A stretch of DNA of 64,000 nt. Source: Bacteroidia bacterium. Its GTDB lineage: Bacteria; Bacteroidota; Bacteroidia; Flavobacteriales; Flavobacteriaceae. This document shows positions 54,376-63,348 of the stretch, one piece after another (the first letter of the stretch is position 1; every line of letters starts with the position of its first letter). Position numbers and translations under genes: made by a program. The notes under the pieces were generated by a model. That model ran no database searches. It saw only the letters and a list, made by a program, of their open reading frames with translations, and was not told the origin of the DNA. The DNA lies in contig JAUIAY010000002.1 in NCBI GenBank assembly GCA_030425285.1, positions 62,001-126,000 on the forward strand, in the 5' to 3' direction.

Positions 54376-56076
54376 ATGCTATTTATTTTACTTTCCTGGA
54401 TATACATTTTAGTAGTTTCCGCTATTATTGGTGTTAGCTTCCAGCGTGTTTTAAATATCACAAAAGGTCATTCCGTAATAATCATTATTTTAGGTTTCTT
54501 TGGTGTTACCTTGCTTACATCTATTTGGGCTATTGTTTGGTCTGTAAATTGGCAGTTTCATTTTTTTTTGTTTCTGATTTGTAGTTCGTTATTTTTTATA
54601 AACAAATCATTTACAGTTAATTATATTAAAAAATCTATAAATGAGTTTAAGTCGCTTAAGATATTTAGTAAGGTGCTTTTCGCAATTATTTTCTTGCTTA
54701 TTTTAGCACAATGTGCTTCTCCTCCTTTTATTATTGATAACGAATCATACTATATCCAAACCATCAAATGGCTTAACGAATATGGTTTTGTAAAAGGTTT
54801 GGTCAATCTGCATTTGTTTTTGGGGCAGACATCTGGTTGGCATGTACTTCAAAGTGCTTTTAATTTTAGTTTTTTATACGACAGGTTTAATGATTTAAGT
54901 GGATTGATATTGTTATTGGGGAATTACTATGCCATTACACATTTGAATGACTTTTCGTTTAAAAACAAACTAAACATAGCCGATAGCATCATCACTTTAT
55001 TTCCTGTCTTGAATGTGTTCTTTTTTCAATTTATAAGCACGCCTTCACCTGATATGGCTATATATGTTCTATCACTGATTATGGTCCATCAATTTTTGAC
55101 ATGTTACGAAGAATTCGATAAAAGCAACTTTATTTCGTTAACAGCTATAACGTTGTTTGCAATTTTAATCAAACCTTCTGTTATACTATTTGCCTTATTA
55201 CCAATAATACTATTTTGGCGTTATTTCATTTATACAAAAAGTCAGACCAAATCATTATTAGGTATGACGTTTTTGGTGATGGGAATAATCATGATTAAAA
55301 ATAGCATCATTACTGGAAATCCTTTTTTCCCGTTGACTATCACAAATCTATTTGATTTATCATGGCAATTACCGAGCGATATTGCATCATACTTTTCTGA
55401 CTATGGCAAGGCTTATGGTTATCATATGTCTCCTGAATCCTTTGAAGCCGCTTCTTGGGGTTTGCGATTTAAAACTTGGTTATTTGCTCCTGGATTACAT
55501 GGAATTTTTAATAAAATGATGATAGCTTTGATTATAATCATGCCTTTTGTTATTTATAAATTTTATAACAAAAAAGCTTATTGGATATTCTATGTCCTAG
55601 GAATATTGAGTATGATTTTACTGTTTACCATATCACCACAGTATCGTTTCTATTTTCCGTTTATGATGATTTTCGGATTAATGATTTGCAGATTATTGAT
55701 AGTCAACGGTAAAGTCTTAAAAGTCGTTATGGTTTTTACCACTGTAATTGTGGCAATACCGCTCTTTTTCACAATTAACAACCAACAGGTCACTAATAAT
55801 AAGTATCATGTTGCAAATAGTCAATTCTCAACTGATTATTTCGTTCAGTCTTTTGGGTTGAGTAAATATCCATCAAATTATGAGGTTGTTCAAGAAGGTA
55901 ACTTAAAATTCAACTCACCCACACAAATGGATTTCTTTTGGGGAACTGGCGATATTCCCTTACCTGCTATTAACAAAGAGCAACTTGAATATTTTAAAGC
56001 CAACTTTAACGTTATGCCACAGCAATTCTCTGAAAATTTGAAGGATGGGTTTTACTTCAAGCTTGTAAATGAATAA
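54376..56076 (+). CDS. Multi-pass membrane protein, LIC_10190 family-like
   Basis: 566 aa with about 12 membrane segments. An extracellular loop holds DNESYYIQTIKWLNEYGFVKGL, and a long C-terminal tail follows the last segment. This arrangement resembles GT-C glycosyltransferases and the LIC_10190 family, whose role in surface polysaccharide is only suspected. It starts 16 bases after the ATPase stop. No catalytic residues can be assigned with certainty. Confidence 0.78.
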   Translation: MLFILLSWIYILVVSAIIGVSFQRVLNITKGHSVIIIILGFFGVTLLTSIWAIVWSVNWQFHFFLFLICSSLFFINKSFTVNYIKKSINEFKSLKIFSKVLFAIIFLLILAQCASPPFIIDNESYYIQTIKWLNEYGFVKGLVNLHLFLGQTSGWHVLQSAFNFSFLYDRFNDLSGLILLLGNYYAITHLNDFSFKNKLNIADSIITLFPVLNVFFFQFISTPSPDMAIYVLSLIMVHQFLTCYEEFDKSNFISLTAITLFAILIKPSVILFALLPIILFWRYFIYTKSQTKSLLGMTFLVMGIIMIKNSIITGNPFFPLTITNLFDLSWQLPSDIASYFSDYGKAYGYHMSPESFEAASWGLRFKTWLFAPGLHGIFNKMMIALIIIMPFVIYKFYNKKAYWIFYVLGILSMILLFTISPQYRFYFPFMMIFGLMICRLLIVNGKVLKVVMVFTTVIVAIPLFFTINNQQVTNNKYHVANSQFSTDYFVQSFGLSKYPSNYEVVQEGNLKFNSPTQMDFFWGTGDIPLPAINKEQLEYFKANFNVMPQQFSENLKDGFYFKLVNE

Positions 56077-56083
56077 ATATTGC

Positions 56084-56704
56084 TTACTTCAACACTACAA
56101 AGAAATCCTTTAAGCCAGTTAAAATACTCTGAACAGCATAAGCTGCCAAAATAAGTCCCATCACTTTACTAATCACTGTAATGCCATATTCACCAACCCG
56201 TTCTTTAACTTTATTGGCCATTAGCAATAGTAAACAAGTAATTATTATAACAACAAGTACCAAAACAGTTGTTAGTGCCTGTTGTTGTATGGTATAAACA
56301 TTATTGTCCGTCATTAAAACAACAGCCATTATAGCTCCAGGAGAAGCAATTGAAGGTATTGCTACAGGAAAGATTGTTACATGCTTGTAGTCTTTAATCA
56401 AGTGTTTTTCGGACTCTGGTTTACCATCTCCAAATATCATGGTAAGAGCAAATAAAAACAGAATAACTCCTCCTGAAATTTGAAAGGCATCTAAAGAAAC
56501 TTTCATCCCTTCCAGTATAATTTGGCCAATAACAATAAAAGCCAGCAATATTACAAAGGCTACACCAGAGGCTCGAATAGCTATTCGTCTTCTATGTTTG
56601 ATGTCAAATTGCTTGGTTGCCTCCAAGTAGACAGGTACAGAGCCTAGCGGATCGATTACAGCAATTAAAAAAAGTAACGTTGTTAACAACTCGTTCATGT
56701 TCAT
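56084..56704 (-). CDS. MarC-family membrane protein
   Basis: 206 aa with six membrane segments. It begins MNMNELLTTLLFLIAVIDPLGSVPVYLE, the MarC/UPF0056 signature, and has SIASPGAIMAVVLM as the second conserved motif. The family was once thought to give antibiotic resistance, which was not confirmed; its transport function is unknown. Convergent with the LIC_10190-like gene, with a 7-base gap. Confidence 0.92.
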   Translation of the reverse strand: MNMNELLTTLLFLIAVIDPLGSVPVYLEATKQFDIKHRRRIAIRASGVAFVILLAFIVIGQIILEGMKVSLDAFQISGGVILFLFALTMIFGDGKPESEKHLIKDYKHVTIFPVAIPSIASPGAIMAVVLMTDNNVYTIQQQALTTVLVLVVIIITCLLLLMANKVKERVGEYGITVISKVMGLILAAYAVQSILTGLKDFFVVLK

Positions 56705-56800
56705 AGCTAATTATGGTTTTAAAATACATAAAAATACGGTTTAAACAAATGCTTAAACCGTATCATTAGACTCAAACTATTCCTTGATATAGTATTCTGA

Positions 56801-57292
56801 TTAACTTGCTTTAAGGTGGGTATTGATAATGTTTGACCACTTATTGCATAATAAAATCTCTGAACGTAATTGCACATCGTCTTTTTCGTTGTAAAGCTCT
56901 AATGTTTGAGATGAACTATTCTTCGAATTGCCCTCAAGGCACAACTCTACACGGTCAATCACATCATTTTTTCGTTTTCCATCTACAACAACTGAACGTA
57001 AGACTTTATTTGGATAACAGGTTGCTACCTCGTTAAGATTTATATATTGCTCAAAATCTTTGTCTTCTGTTTTCTTTATAAAAATTAACGCTTTTTTTTG
57101 CTTGTCCAAGCCTATGATAATCGAGTCATATATTTCATATTCGTCTATTTGACAGTCGTGTTTTTGACTCATAAGCTGTAATACTTGCTTGTTTTTCTTT
57201 TCTTTTTTTGTGTTTCCCAAATACATAAATATAAATGGAAGAATACACACAATGGTAATGAATATACCAATTGCTATACTTTCTGTACTCAT
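56801..57292 (-). CDS. Single-pass membrane protein, hypothetical
   Basis: 163 aa. N-terminal membrane segment (about 5-24, SIAIGIFITIVCILPFIFMYLG), then a strongly basic stretch (NTKKEKKNKQ) and a cytoplasmic beta-rich domain (IIGLDKQKKALIFIKKTED). It has no recognised family. Monocistronic. Confidence 0.72.
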   Translation of the reverse strand: MSTESIAIGIFITIVCILPFIFMYLGNTKKEKKNKQVLQLMSQKHDCQIDEYEIYDSIIIGLDKQKKALIFIKKTEDKDFEQYINLNEVATCYPNKVLRSVVVDGKRKNDVIDRVELCLEGNSKNSSSQTLELYNEKDDVQLRSEILLCNKWSNIINTHLKAS

Positions 57293-57387
57293 TTTTTAAT
57301 GTTTTTAATTACTGAAATGTTTAAACTATTTTCATAGTTTCTAATTACAGGCTACTGTAAACCTGTTTGGATAAAACACTAAAATGA

Positions 57388-57768
57388 TTACCAGTGATAA
57401 TGGAAGGGGAAAATAATATCGGTTTTTCTATAACATCGGAAAGTATCTTTATAACCTTCAACATATTGATTATAAAGCGCATCCAAAAGACCTTGAGGTT
57501 CATAGGCCTGAACGGTAGAAAAATGTTTAAGAAAGAAATCTACATTTGAGGATGAGAAGGATTCTGATTGCGAAACAGAAAAATGCTCAACTTCTGGTGT
57601 CAGTGAAAATAATTTAGAATTGGCTGTTTTAAAATATGAACTCTGACTATCGGATAAAGTACCTTCGTAAGACCTTAAATCACTGTAACCATGATTAGAG
57701 GCAAACACAGAAAAGCTATAGATTATAGCTAAAAAAACTGCATTAATATACTTCCAATTATTTTTCAC
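57388..57768 (-). CDS. Small secreted protein, hypothetical
   Basis: 126 aa. Signal peptide (INAVFLAIIYSFSVFAS) without a lipobox Cys. The mature part is rich in Ser, Tyr and Phe (SVSQSESFSSSNVDFFLKHFS), possibly a small periplasmic or surface protein. It resembles no family I know. The 95 bases to the gene downstream hold no clear signal. Confidence 0.6.
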   Translation of the reverse strand: MKNNWKYINAVFLAIIYSFSVFASNHGYSDLRSYEGTLSDSQSSYFKTANSKLFSLTPEVEHFSVSQSESFSSSNVDFFLKHFSTVQAYEPQGLLDALYNQYVEGYKDTFRCYRKTDIIFPFHYHW

Positions 57769-57903
57769 AAATCAAAGATAAACTATGAAAGGTTAGAAAC
57801 GTTTTTTTTCTTTTTATTTTTAACAAAACATTATTAAAGAGCTTAAAATAAGGGTTGGCAATAAACTTAAATAATCCTATAAATTTGTAGTGTTTTATAC
57901 AAT

Positions 57904-58686
57904 ATGTTGAAAAAAGAATTAAGTAATCCGCAAATATTCAAAGAATTTCTGGACTCCAAAGTCATTGAGTACAATAACCCCAAGTTTATTGAATCTGATC
58001 CTATTCAAGTACCTCATCAGTTTTCAAAAAAAGAGGATGTTGAAATTGCTGCCTTTCTAACAGCTACCATTGCTTGGGGCAATCGTAAAAGCATAATCAA
58101 CAATGCACATCGCATGATGGATTTACTGGACCAATCGCCTTATGACTATGTTATGAACCATCAAGAAGCCGACTTACAGAAATTAGAAGGTTTTGTACAT
58201 CGAACCTTTAATAGTATAGACCTAATAACATTTATTTCTGGTTTACAACATATTTACAAAAAGCACGATGGTTTGGAACGTGTATTCAAGAAGTATGCTG
58301 AAGAAGACAGTTTACAAAACTCTATTCATGAGTTTAAAAAGGTTTTCTTTGAAATAGAACATCTACCCAGAACCCAAAAGCATATTTCAGACCCTTTAAA
58401 GAATTCAGCTGCCAAACGTCTCAATATGTTTTTAAGATGGATGGTAAGACCCAATAGCACAGGTGTAGATTTTGGTATTTGGAAGAGCCTATCACCTGCC
58501 CAACTGTCGTGTCCATTGGATGTGCATTCCGGGAATATAGGTCGGAAATTAGGTCTTTTAACGCGTAAACAAAATGATGCCAAAGCCTTGCAAGAACTAG
58601 ACACAAGCTTACGTAGTTTAGACCCTAGCGACCCTGTAAAATATGATTTTGCCTTGTTTGGTTTGGGTGTTTTTGAGAAATTCTAA
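57904..58686 (+). CDS. TIGR02757 family protein (DUF2400)
   Basis: 260 aa. It matches the conserved Bacteroidota family TIGR02757 by FLTATIAWGNRKSIINNAHRMM, RLNMFLRWMVRPNSTGVDFGIW and LSCPLDVHSGNIGRKLGLL. It resembles a helix-hairpin-helix DNA glycosylase fold with a conserved Asp, so DNA repair has been suspected; no function is established. It is 39 bases upstream of the S10 peptidase gene. Confidence 0.92.
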   Translation: MLKKELSNPQIFKEFLDSKVIEYNNPKFIESDPIQVPHQFSKKEDVEIAAFLTATIAWGNRKSIINNAHRMMDLLDQSPYDYVMNHQEADLQKLEGFVHRTFNSIDLITFISGLQHIYKKHDGLERVFKKYAEEDSLQNSIHEFKKVFFEIEHLPRTQKHISDPLKNSAAKRLNMFLRWMVRPNSTGVDFGIWKSLSPAQLSCPLDVHSGNIGRKLGLLTRKQNDAKALQELDTSLRSLDPSDPVKYDFALFGLGVFEKF

Positions 58687-58725
58687 AAAAGTTCTGTAAC
58701 TTTAAAAACTAATCAATTAATACCT

Positions 58726-60213
58726 ATGAGACCATTTCTATTTATTTCAATTTGTTTTATATCTATTGCCGTTTTTGGGCAGAATATTCAGATACCATTA
58801 GATACCACAATCATTACAAAACATAACACCACCATAAAAGGTGTCAGTTTTTCATATACTGCTGAGACAGGAACACAACCTGTCTGGGATGTGGATGGTA
58901 ACCCTATGGCAACCTTGTTTTATACTTATTATACCAGAGATAACGTAAAGAAACAAGCCAACAGGCCTTTAATCTTTTCTTTCAATGGTGGACCTGGTTC
59001 TGCATCGGTTTGGATGCACATTGCGTATACAGGGCCACAGATATTGAATATTGATGATGAAGGCTATCCGGTACAACCTTATGGCGTTAAACAGAATAAC
59101 TACTCCATTATTGATGTTGCTGATATTGTTTTTATCAACCCAGTAAACACGGGTTATTCGAGAATGGTAAAAAATAAGGATGGTGAATATCCTGATAGAA
59201 AACAATTTTTTGGAATCAATGAAGACATTCGCTACTTGGCTGATTGGATGAATACCTTTGTTAGTCGACGCAATCGTTGGGAATCGCCTAAATATATTAT
59301 TGGTGAAAGCTACGGAGGTACACGTGTTATGGGACTTGCTAAAGCATTACAAAGCAATCAGTGGATGTACTTAAATGGCGTAATCATGGTCTCTCCTGCC
59401 GATTATAATATTTACAGTACGGGACAACCCATTTATTCGGCCTTAAACCTACCCTATTTTACAGCTGCAGCGTGGCATCACAACATGTTGGAAACGAGTC
59501 TGCAGGGCCAAGATTTAAATGACATTTTACCAGGCGCAGAAAACTTTGCAATCAATACGTTAATCCCAGCCATTGCAAAAGGAAGTACCATTTCGCAAAG
59601 TGAGCGTGAGCAGGTAGCCGAACAAATGTCGCGATTTTCTGGTTTAAGCAAAAAGGTTATTCTTCAGCATAACTTAAACGTGCCCACATCTTTTTTCTGG
59701 AAAGAGCTTTTACGCGATAAAACAGGTCAAACTATTGGTAGGTTGGATTCAAGATACTTGGGAATAGACAAAACCGAAGCGGGATCTAGTCCAGATTATA
59801 ATGCCGAATTAAGTTCTTGGCTACATTCGTTTACACCAGCTATAAACTATTACATTCGTGAGAATCTTAATTTTAAAACGGATATTAAATACAATATGTT
59901 TGGAGACGTTCATCCGTGGAACAGGCAAAACAATACGGTACGTGAGGATTTACGTCAAGCTATGGCCGAGAATCCTTATTTACATGTTTTGACCCAATCT
60001 GGCTATTATGATGGTGCCACAACATATTTTGCGGCTAAATACTCATTATCGCAGATAGACCCTAGTGGAAAAATGAAAGACCGTTTATCTTTTAAAGGTT
60101 ATAGAAGCGGACACATGATGTATTTACGGAAAGAGGATTTGATACAGGCCAATGAGGACTTACGGGAATTCATTAAGCAATCTTTACCCGACGGGAAATC
60201 TGCTAAATACTAA
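58726..60213 (+). CDS. S10 family serine carboxypeptidase
   Basis: 495 aa. Signal peptide (FISICFISIAVFGQ). The oxyanion region is NGGPGSASVW, nucleophile Ser195 in GESYGGTR, then Asp in SGYYDGATTYF and His in RSGHMMYLRK. Carboxypeptidases of this family remove C-terminal residues from peptides at acid pH, here in the periplasm. A bidirectional terminator separates it from the M61 gene. Confidence 0.94.
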   Translation: MRPFLFISICFISIAVFGQNIQIPLDTTIITKHNTTIKGVSFSYTAETGTQPVWDVDGNPMATLFYTYYTRDNVKKQANRPLIFSFNGGPGSASVWMHIAYTGPQILNIDDEGYPVQPYGVKQNNYSIIDVADIVFINPVNTGYSRMVKNKDGEYPDRKQFFGINEDIRYLADWMNTFVSRRNRWESPKYIIGESYGGTRVMGLAKALQSNQWMYLNGVIMVSPADYNIYSTGQPIYSALNLPYFTAAAWHHNMLETSLQGQDLNDILPGAENFAINTLIPAIAKGSTISQSEREQVAEQMSRFSGLSKKVILQHNLNVPTSFFWKELLRDKTGQTIGRLDSRYLGIDKTEAGSSPDYNAELSSWLHSFTPAINYYIRENLNFKTDIKYNMFGDVHPWNRQNNTVREDLRQAMAENPYLHVLTQSGYYDGATTYFAAKYSLSQIDPSGKMKDRLSFKGYRSGHMMYLRKEDLIQANEDLREFIKQSLPDGKSAKY

Positions 60214-60220
60214 TAATAAA

Positions 60221-60247
60221 AAAGCCTGACAGAATTGTCAGGCTTTT
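60221..60247. terminator. Bidirectional rho-independent terminator
   Basis: GCCTGAC and GTCAGGC form a 7-bp stem around AGAATT, with A-run before and TTTT after. It is shared by the S10 and M61 genes. Confidence 0.9.
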
Positions 60248-60267
60248 GACTTTAATATCTTAACTAT

Positions 60268-62163
60268 TTATCCTTTTAACCAAGCCTTACGTAAAGCAAT
60301 TTGCTCTGGTGTGGCATCAGCCTTTGGCATTAGGCCTTTACCTGTGGTATAAGATTGCGTCAGTTTAGTTTCAATAACGATTTCTTCACCATCTCTATCC
60401 AATACTACTTTTACATCGGTTCCTGGTTGCCATGCAAATACTTTTTGGAACACTTGGTTAGCCGTTTGCATAGTTACTTCTGTACCATCAATAGATTTAA
60501 CGACATCATTAGGCTTTACACCTTGCTCATTCCAGAAGCTATTTTCCGTAACAGTTTCATTAAAAAAGATAACACCTCTACCTTGATCTGGAGATACTAC
60601 TAAACCGTTTCCTGCTTGAATATAATTGGTAGGTACTTTTCCTTCAGAAATTTCAAGACCTACTTTGTTGAAGAACTCATTATAATCAATTGGAGTTTCT
60701 CCTATAACATGCGTATCAAAGAACCCTCTTAAAGATGGATACGTCATAGCAACTATTTCGTCAATGATTTTATCATCTTCAAATGGCTTGTTCTTTCCAT
60801 ATTTCATAGATAATTCCTTCATTAGAGATAAAATACCTCTGTTTCCATTACTACCCTCTCTGATTAAAATATCAACACACATACCAATTAAAGCACCTTT
60901 TTGATAGACATTGTAATACTGACTTGCATAAGGCTCATCTAATACGTTTTCACTCATTACAGTAAAACTCATGGAATCATTCATGCCACTTGCTGTACCT
61001 ATTTTACCCATAATGGTATTGTAAAACTCATCTTCTGTCACCAAACCTTGGTCTACTTGGAACAATGTTGCAAAATATTCGGTAACACCTTCATACATCC
61101 ATAAATGCTTTGAGAATGTAGGCGCATTATAATCAAAATAATGAACGTCTTCAGAATGTACACTCAATGGTGTTACAATATGGAAAAACTCGTGAGAAAC
61201 CACATCAACCATACTTTTGTCCAAAGCAGCTGCTGGCATAGCCTCTGGCATTACAACTACAGTAGATGTATGGTGCTCTAATGCTCCAAATCCTTTTGGT
61301 GATTCGGCTGTGCCTTCAGATAAATACACATAAATATCATAACGTGGTGTACTATTGACATCTCCTAAATAGGTTTTTTGAGCTTGCATCATAGTTTCCA
61401 TAGCATTTCGCATAGAAGTAGCAGAATGGGTTCCGTTTGGAGAATACACACTCAATACAATTTTAATATCACCAACCTGAAATTCTTCAACATCTAAATT
61501 TCCATACATCATAGGGTTATCGGTAATGTCAAAATAACGTGGTGCAAAATAACTAGTTGTCATTGACTTGCCGTCAGAACTAGTCGTAGAATTTACTGTT
61601 TCTAAAGCAGAAGTACGTTTGAAAGTAGCATCAGCAGTAACATCTAATTTATATTGACTGTTCTTTAATGAATCGAAATAACCAATAAATCCATGTAAAT
61701 TCAATACGTAATTATCAGGTTCGATATTGGTACCAGCAGGTGAAAAAGGTTGCTCACCTCCAATACCACCAACTGATTCAATATCAAAAGTATCATTAAC
61801 ATAGTAAGTAATATGAGATAGTTTAGTAGCATTACTGATTGTCCAAGTGTTGGTATCAACCTTTTCTACTGACAATTCATTACCATCATAATCAATGGCT
61901 TTAAAATCATCTACATATTTCCCAAAATCACTTACGGAATACGTTCCCTGAACCACTTTTGGTAATCTATAAGTTACTGTTTCAGTGGTAAATCTACCTG
62001 GATTGATGGTTACTGGCGCTTTATCATCAGTTACTTTTGTCAAGTCAATAGAGGTTTCTATTGGGTTACTGTCAGCTAAATCATTTTTTGATGCTGTTTT
62101 TGAAGAAGATCCACAAGCAACAAGCAGCGTGCTAAAGCCAAGAATGGCTACTAATTTTTTCAT
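60268..62163 (-). CDS. M61 family metallopeptidase (glycyl aminopeptidase-like), lipoprotein
   Basis: 631 aa. Lipobox (LLVAC, Cys17). The zinc motif HEFFH (His324, Glu325, His328) is followed by LWMYEGVTEYFATLF, which carries the third ligand Glu. A PDZ domain covers about 525-605 (GVIFFNETVTENSFWNEQGVKPND). The family includes glycyl aminopeptidases; the substrate here is unknown. It is envelope-anchored and faces the divergent glycosyltransferase. Confidence 0.93.
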   Translation of the reverse strand: MKKLVAILGFSTLLVACGSSSKTASKNDLADSNPIETSIDLTKVTDDKAPVTINPGRFTTETVTYRLPKVVQGTYSVSDFGKYVDDFKAIDYDGNELSVEKVDTNTWTISNATKLSHITYYVNDTFDIESVGGIGGEQPFSPAGTNIEPDNYVLNLHGFIGYFDSLKNSQYKLDVTADATFKRTSALETVNSTTSSDGKSMTTSYFAPRYFDITDNPMMYGNLDVEEFQVGDIKIVLSVYSPNGTHSATSMRNAMETMMQAQKTYLGDVNSTPRYDIYVYLSEGTAESPKGFGALEHHTSTVVVMPEAMPAAALDKSMVDVVSHEFFHIVTPLSVHSEDVHYFDYNAPTFSKHLWMYEGVTEYFATLFQVDQGLVTEDEFYNTIMGKIGTASGMNDSMSFTVMSENVLDEPYASQYYNVYQKGALIGMCVDILIREGSNGNRGILSLMKELSMKYGKNKPFEDDKIIDEIVAMTYPSLRGFFDTHVIGETPIDYNEFFNKVGLEISEGKVPTNYIQAGNGLVVSPDQGRGVIFFNETVTENSFWNEQGVKPNDVVKSIDGTEVTMQTANQVFQKVFAWQPGTDVKVVLDRDGEEIVIETKLTQSYTTGKGLMPKADATPEQIALRKAWLKG

Positions 62164-62234
62164 TATTTTAAGATATTAAGTTTTTAAGTTGACGCCCAAA
62201 ATTACAATGTGTTACAGATATAAACCTTAACTTT

Positions 62235-62262
62235 TTGTTAAAATGAGTTATTGTTATATTCG
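62235..62262 (+). promoter_or_regulatory. Promoter of the glycosyltransferase gene
   Basis: TTG (62235-62237), a 17-base gap and TATATTCG (62255-62262), one change from TAnnTTTG. It ends 4 bases before the preferred ATG at 62267, so the transcript would be leaderless or nearly so. Confidence 0.5.
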
Positions 62263-62266
62263 TGGC

Positions 62267-63274
62267 ATGCAAAACAAGCTGGTTAGTATATTAACACCTT
62301 TTAAAAACACGGCTGAATTCTTACCCGAATGTTTAGACTCTATTTTGGTGCAAACCTATGAAAATTGGGAATTGCTCATTGTTGATGACCATTCTATCGA
62401 TTCTAGTTTTCAAATAGTTTCGGATTATGCAAGTCGAGACTCCAGAATTAAACTTTTAAAAAATAAAGGAACTGGTATTATTGACGCACTACGACTAGCA
62501 TTTAAAAATAGCAACGGTACTTACATCACAAGAATGGATAGTGATGATATCATGACACCTAACAAACTGGAAGTACTTGTTAACAAACTGGAAGAGTATG
62601 GCAAAGGCTATGTAGCTGTTGGTCAAGTTAAGTATTTTAGTGATGTTGGTATTAGTGACGGCTATTCTAAATATGAACAATGGATTAACGGACTCACTCA
62701 AACTGGTTCCAATTATTTTGAAATTTACAAAGAATGTGTAATTCCTTCTCCTTGTTGGATGATACATCGTGAAGACTTGATTAAATGTGATGCTTTTAAC
62801 CCAAACTTATACCCTGAAGATTATGACTTAACCTTTCGGTTTTACAAGCATGATATAAGCTGTATTCCTTGTGATGACATTTTGCATCATTGGCGAGATT
62901 ATAGCACCAGAACATCAAGAACACATGAGCATTATGCTCAAAACTACTTTTTGGAAATCAAATTAAAATACTTTTTAGAACTGGATTTTGACACCAGAAG
63001 ACCATTGGTGATTTGGGGAGCTGGTTTTAAAGGAAAAACCATTGCTAAATCGTTGGTTGAAAATAACGTACCCTTCCATTGGATATGTGATAATCCCAAG
63101 AAAATAGGAAAACATATTTATAATCAGGAAATGCTTCCCTTTTCATTTTTAAAAACCATTCCGAATCCGCAAAGTATCGTTACTGTTGCCAATGAGCAAG
63201 CCCAAAAGGATATTAGTAAATACTTTACTTCTTTAAATTTGCATCCAGTAAAAGACTATTTCTTTTTCTGTTAA
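62267..63274 (+). CDS. Family 2 glycosyltransferase
   Basis: 335 aa from the ATG at 62267 (MQNKLVSILTPFKN), the typical GT2 start; an upstream ATG at 62243 lies inside the promoter. The nucleotide-sugar site is VDDHSIDSSFQIV and the metal motif is RMDSDD. The C-terminal 90 residues (PLVIWGAGFKGKTIAKSLVENN) form a Rossmann-like extension, seen in some GT2 proteins of this group. The acceptor is unknown. 74 bases upstream of the BatA-type gene. Confidence 0.92.
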   Translation: MQNKLVSILTPFKNTAEFLPECLDSILVQTYENWELLIVDDHSIDSSFQIVSDYASRDSRIKLLKNKGTGIIDALRLAFKNSNGTYITRMDSDDIMTPNKLEVLVNKLEEYGKGYVAVGQVKYFSDVGISDGYSKYEQWINGLTQTGSNYFEIYKECVIPSPCWMIHREDLIKCDAFNPNLYPEDYDLTFRFYKHDISCIPCDDILHHWRDYSTRTSRTHEHYAQNYFLEIKLKYFLELDFDTRRPLVIWGAGFKGKTIAKSLVENNVPFHWICDNPKKIGKHIYNQEMLPFSFLKTIPNPQSIVTVANEQAQKDISKYFTSLNLHPVKDYFFFC

Positions 63275-63319
63275 TTTTGTAATTTGTTGTTAAAAGGTTT
63301 CCTATTTCAGCTTAAACAT

Positions 63320-63327
63320 TATTTTTG
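63320..63327 (+). promoter_or_regulatory. -7 promoter box TATTTTTG
   Basis: Exact TAnnTTTG match, 21 bases before the BatA-type start. No TTG at normal distance. Confidence 0.4.
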
Positions 63328-63348
63328 TATCAAACAACTCAATAAGGA

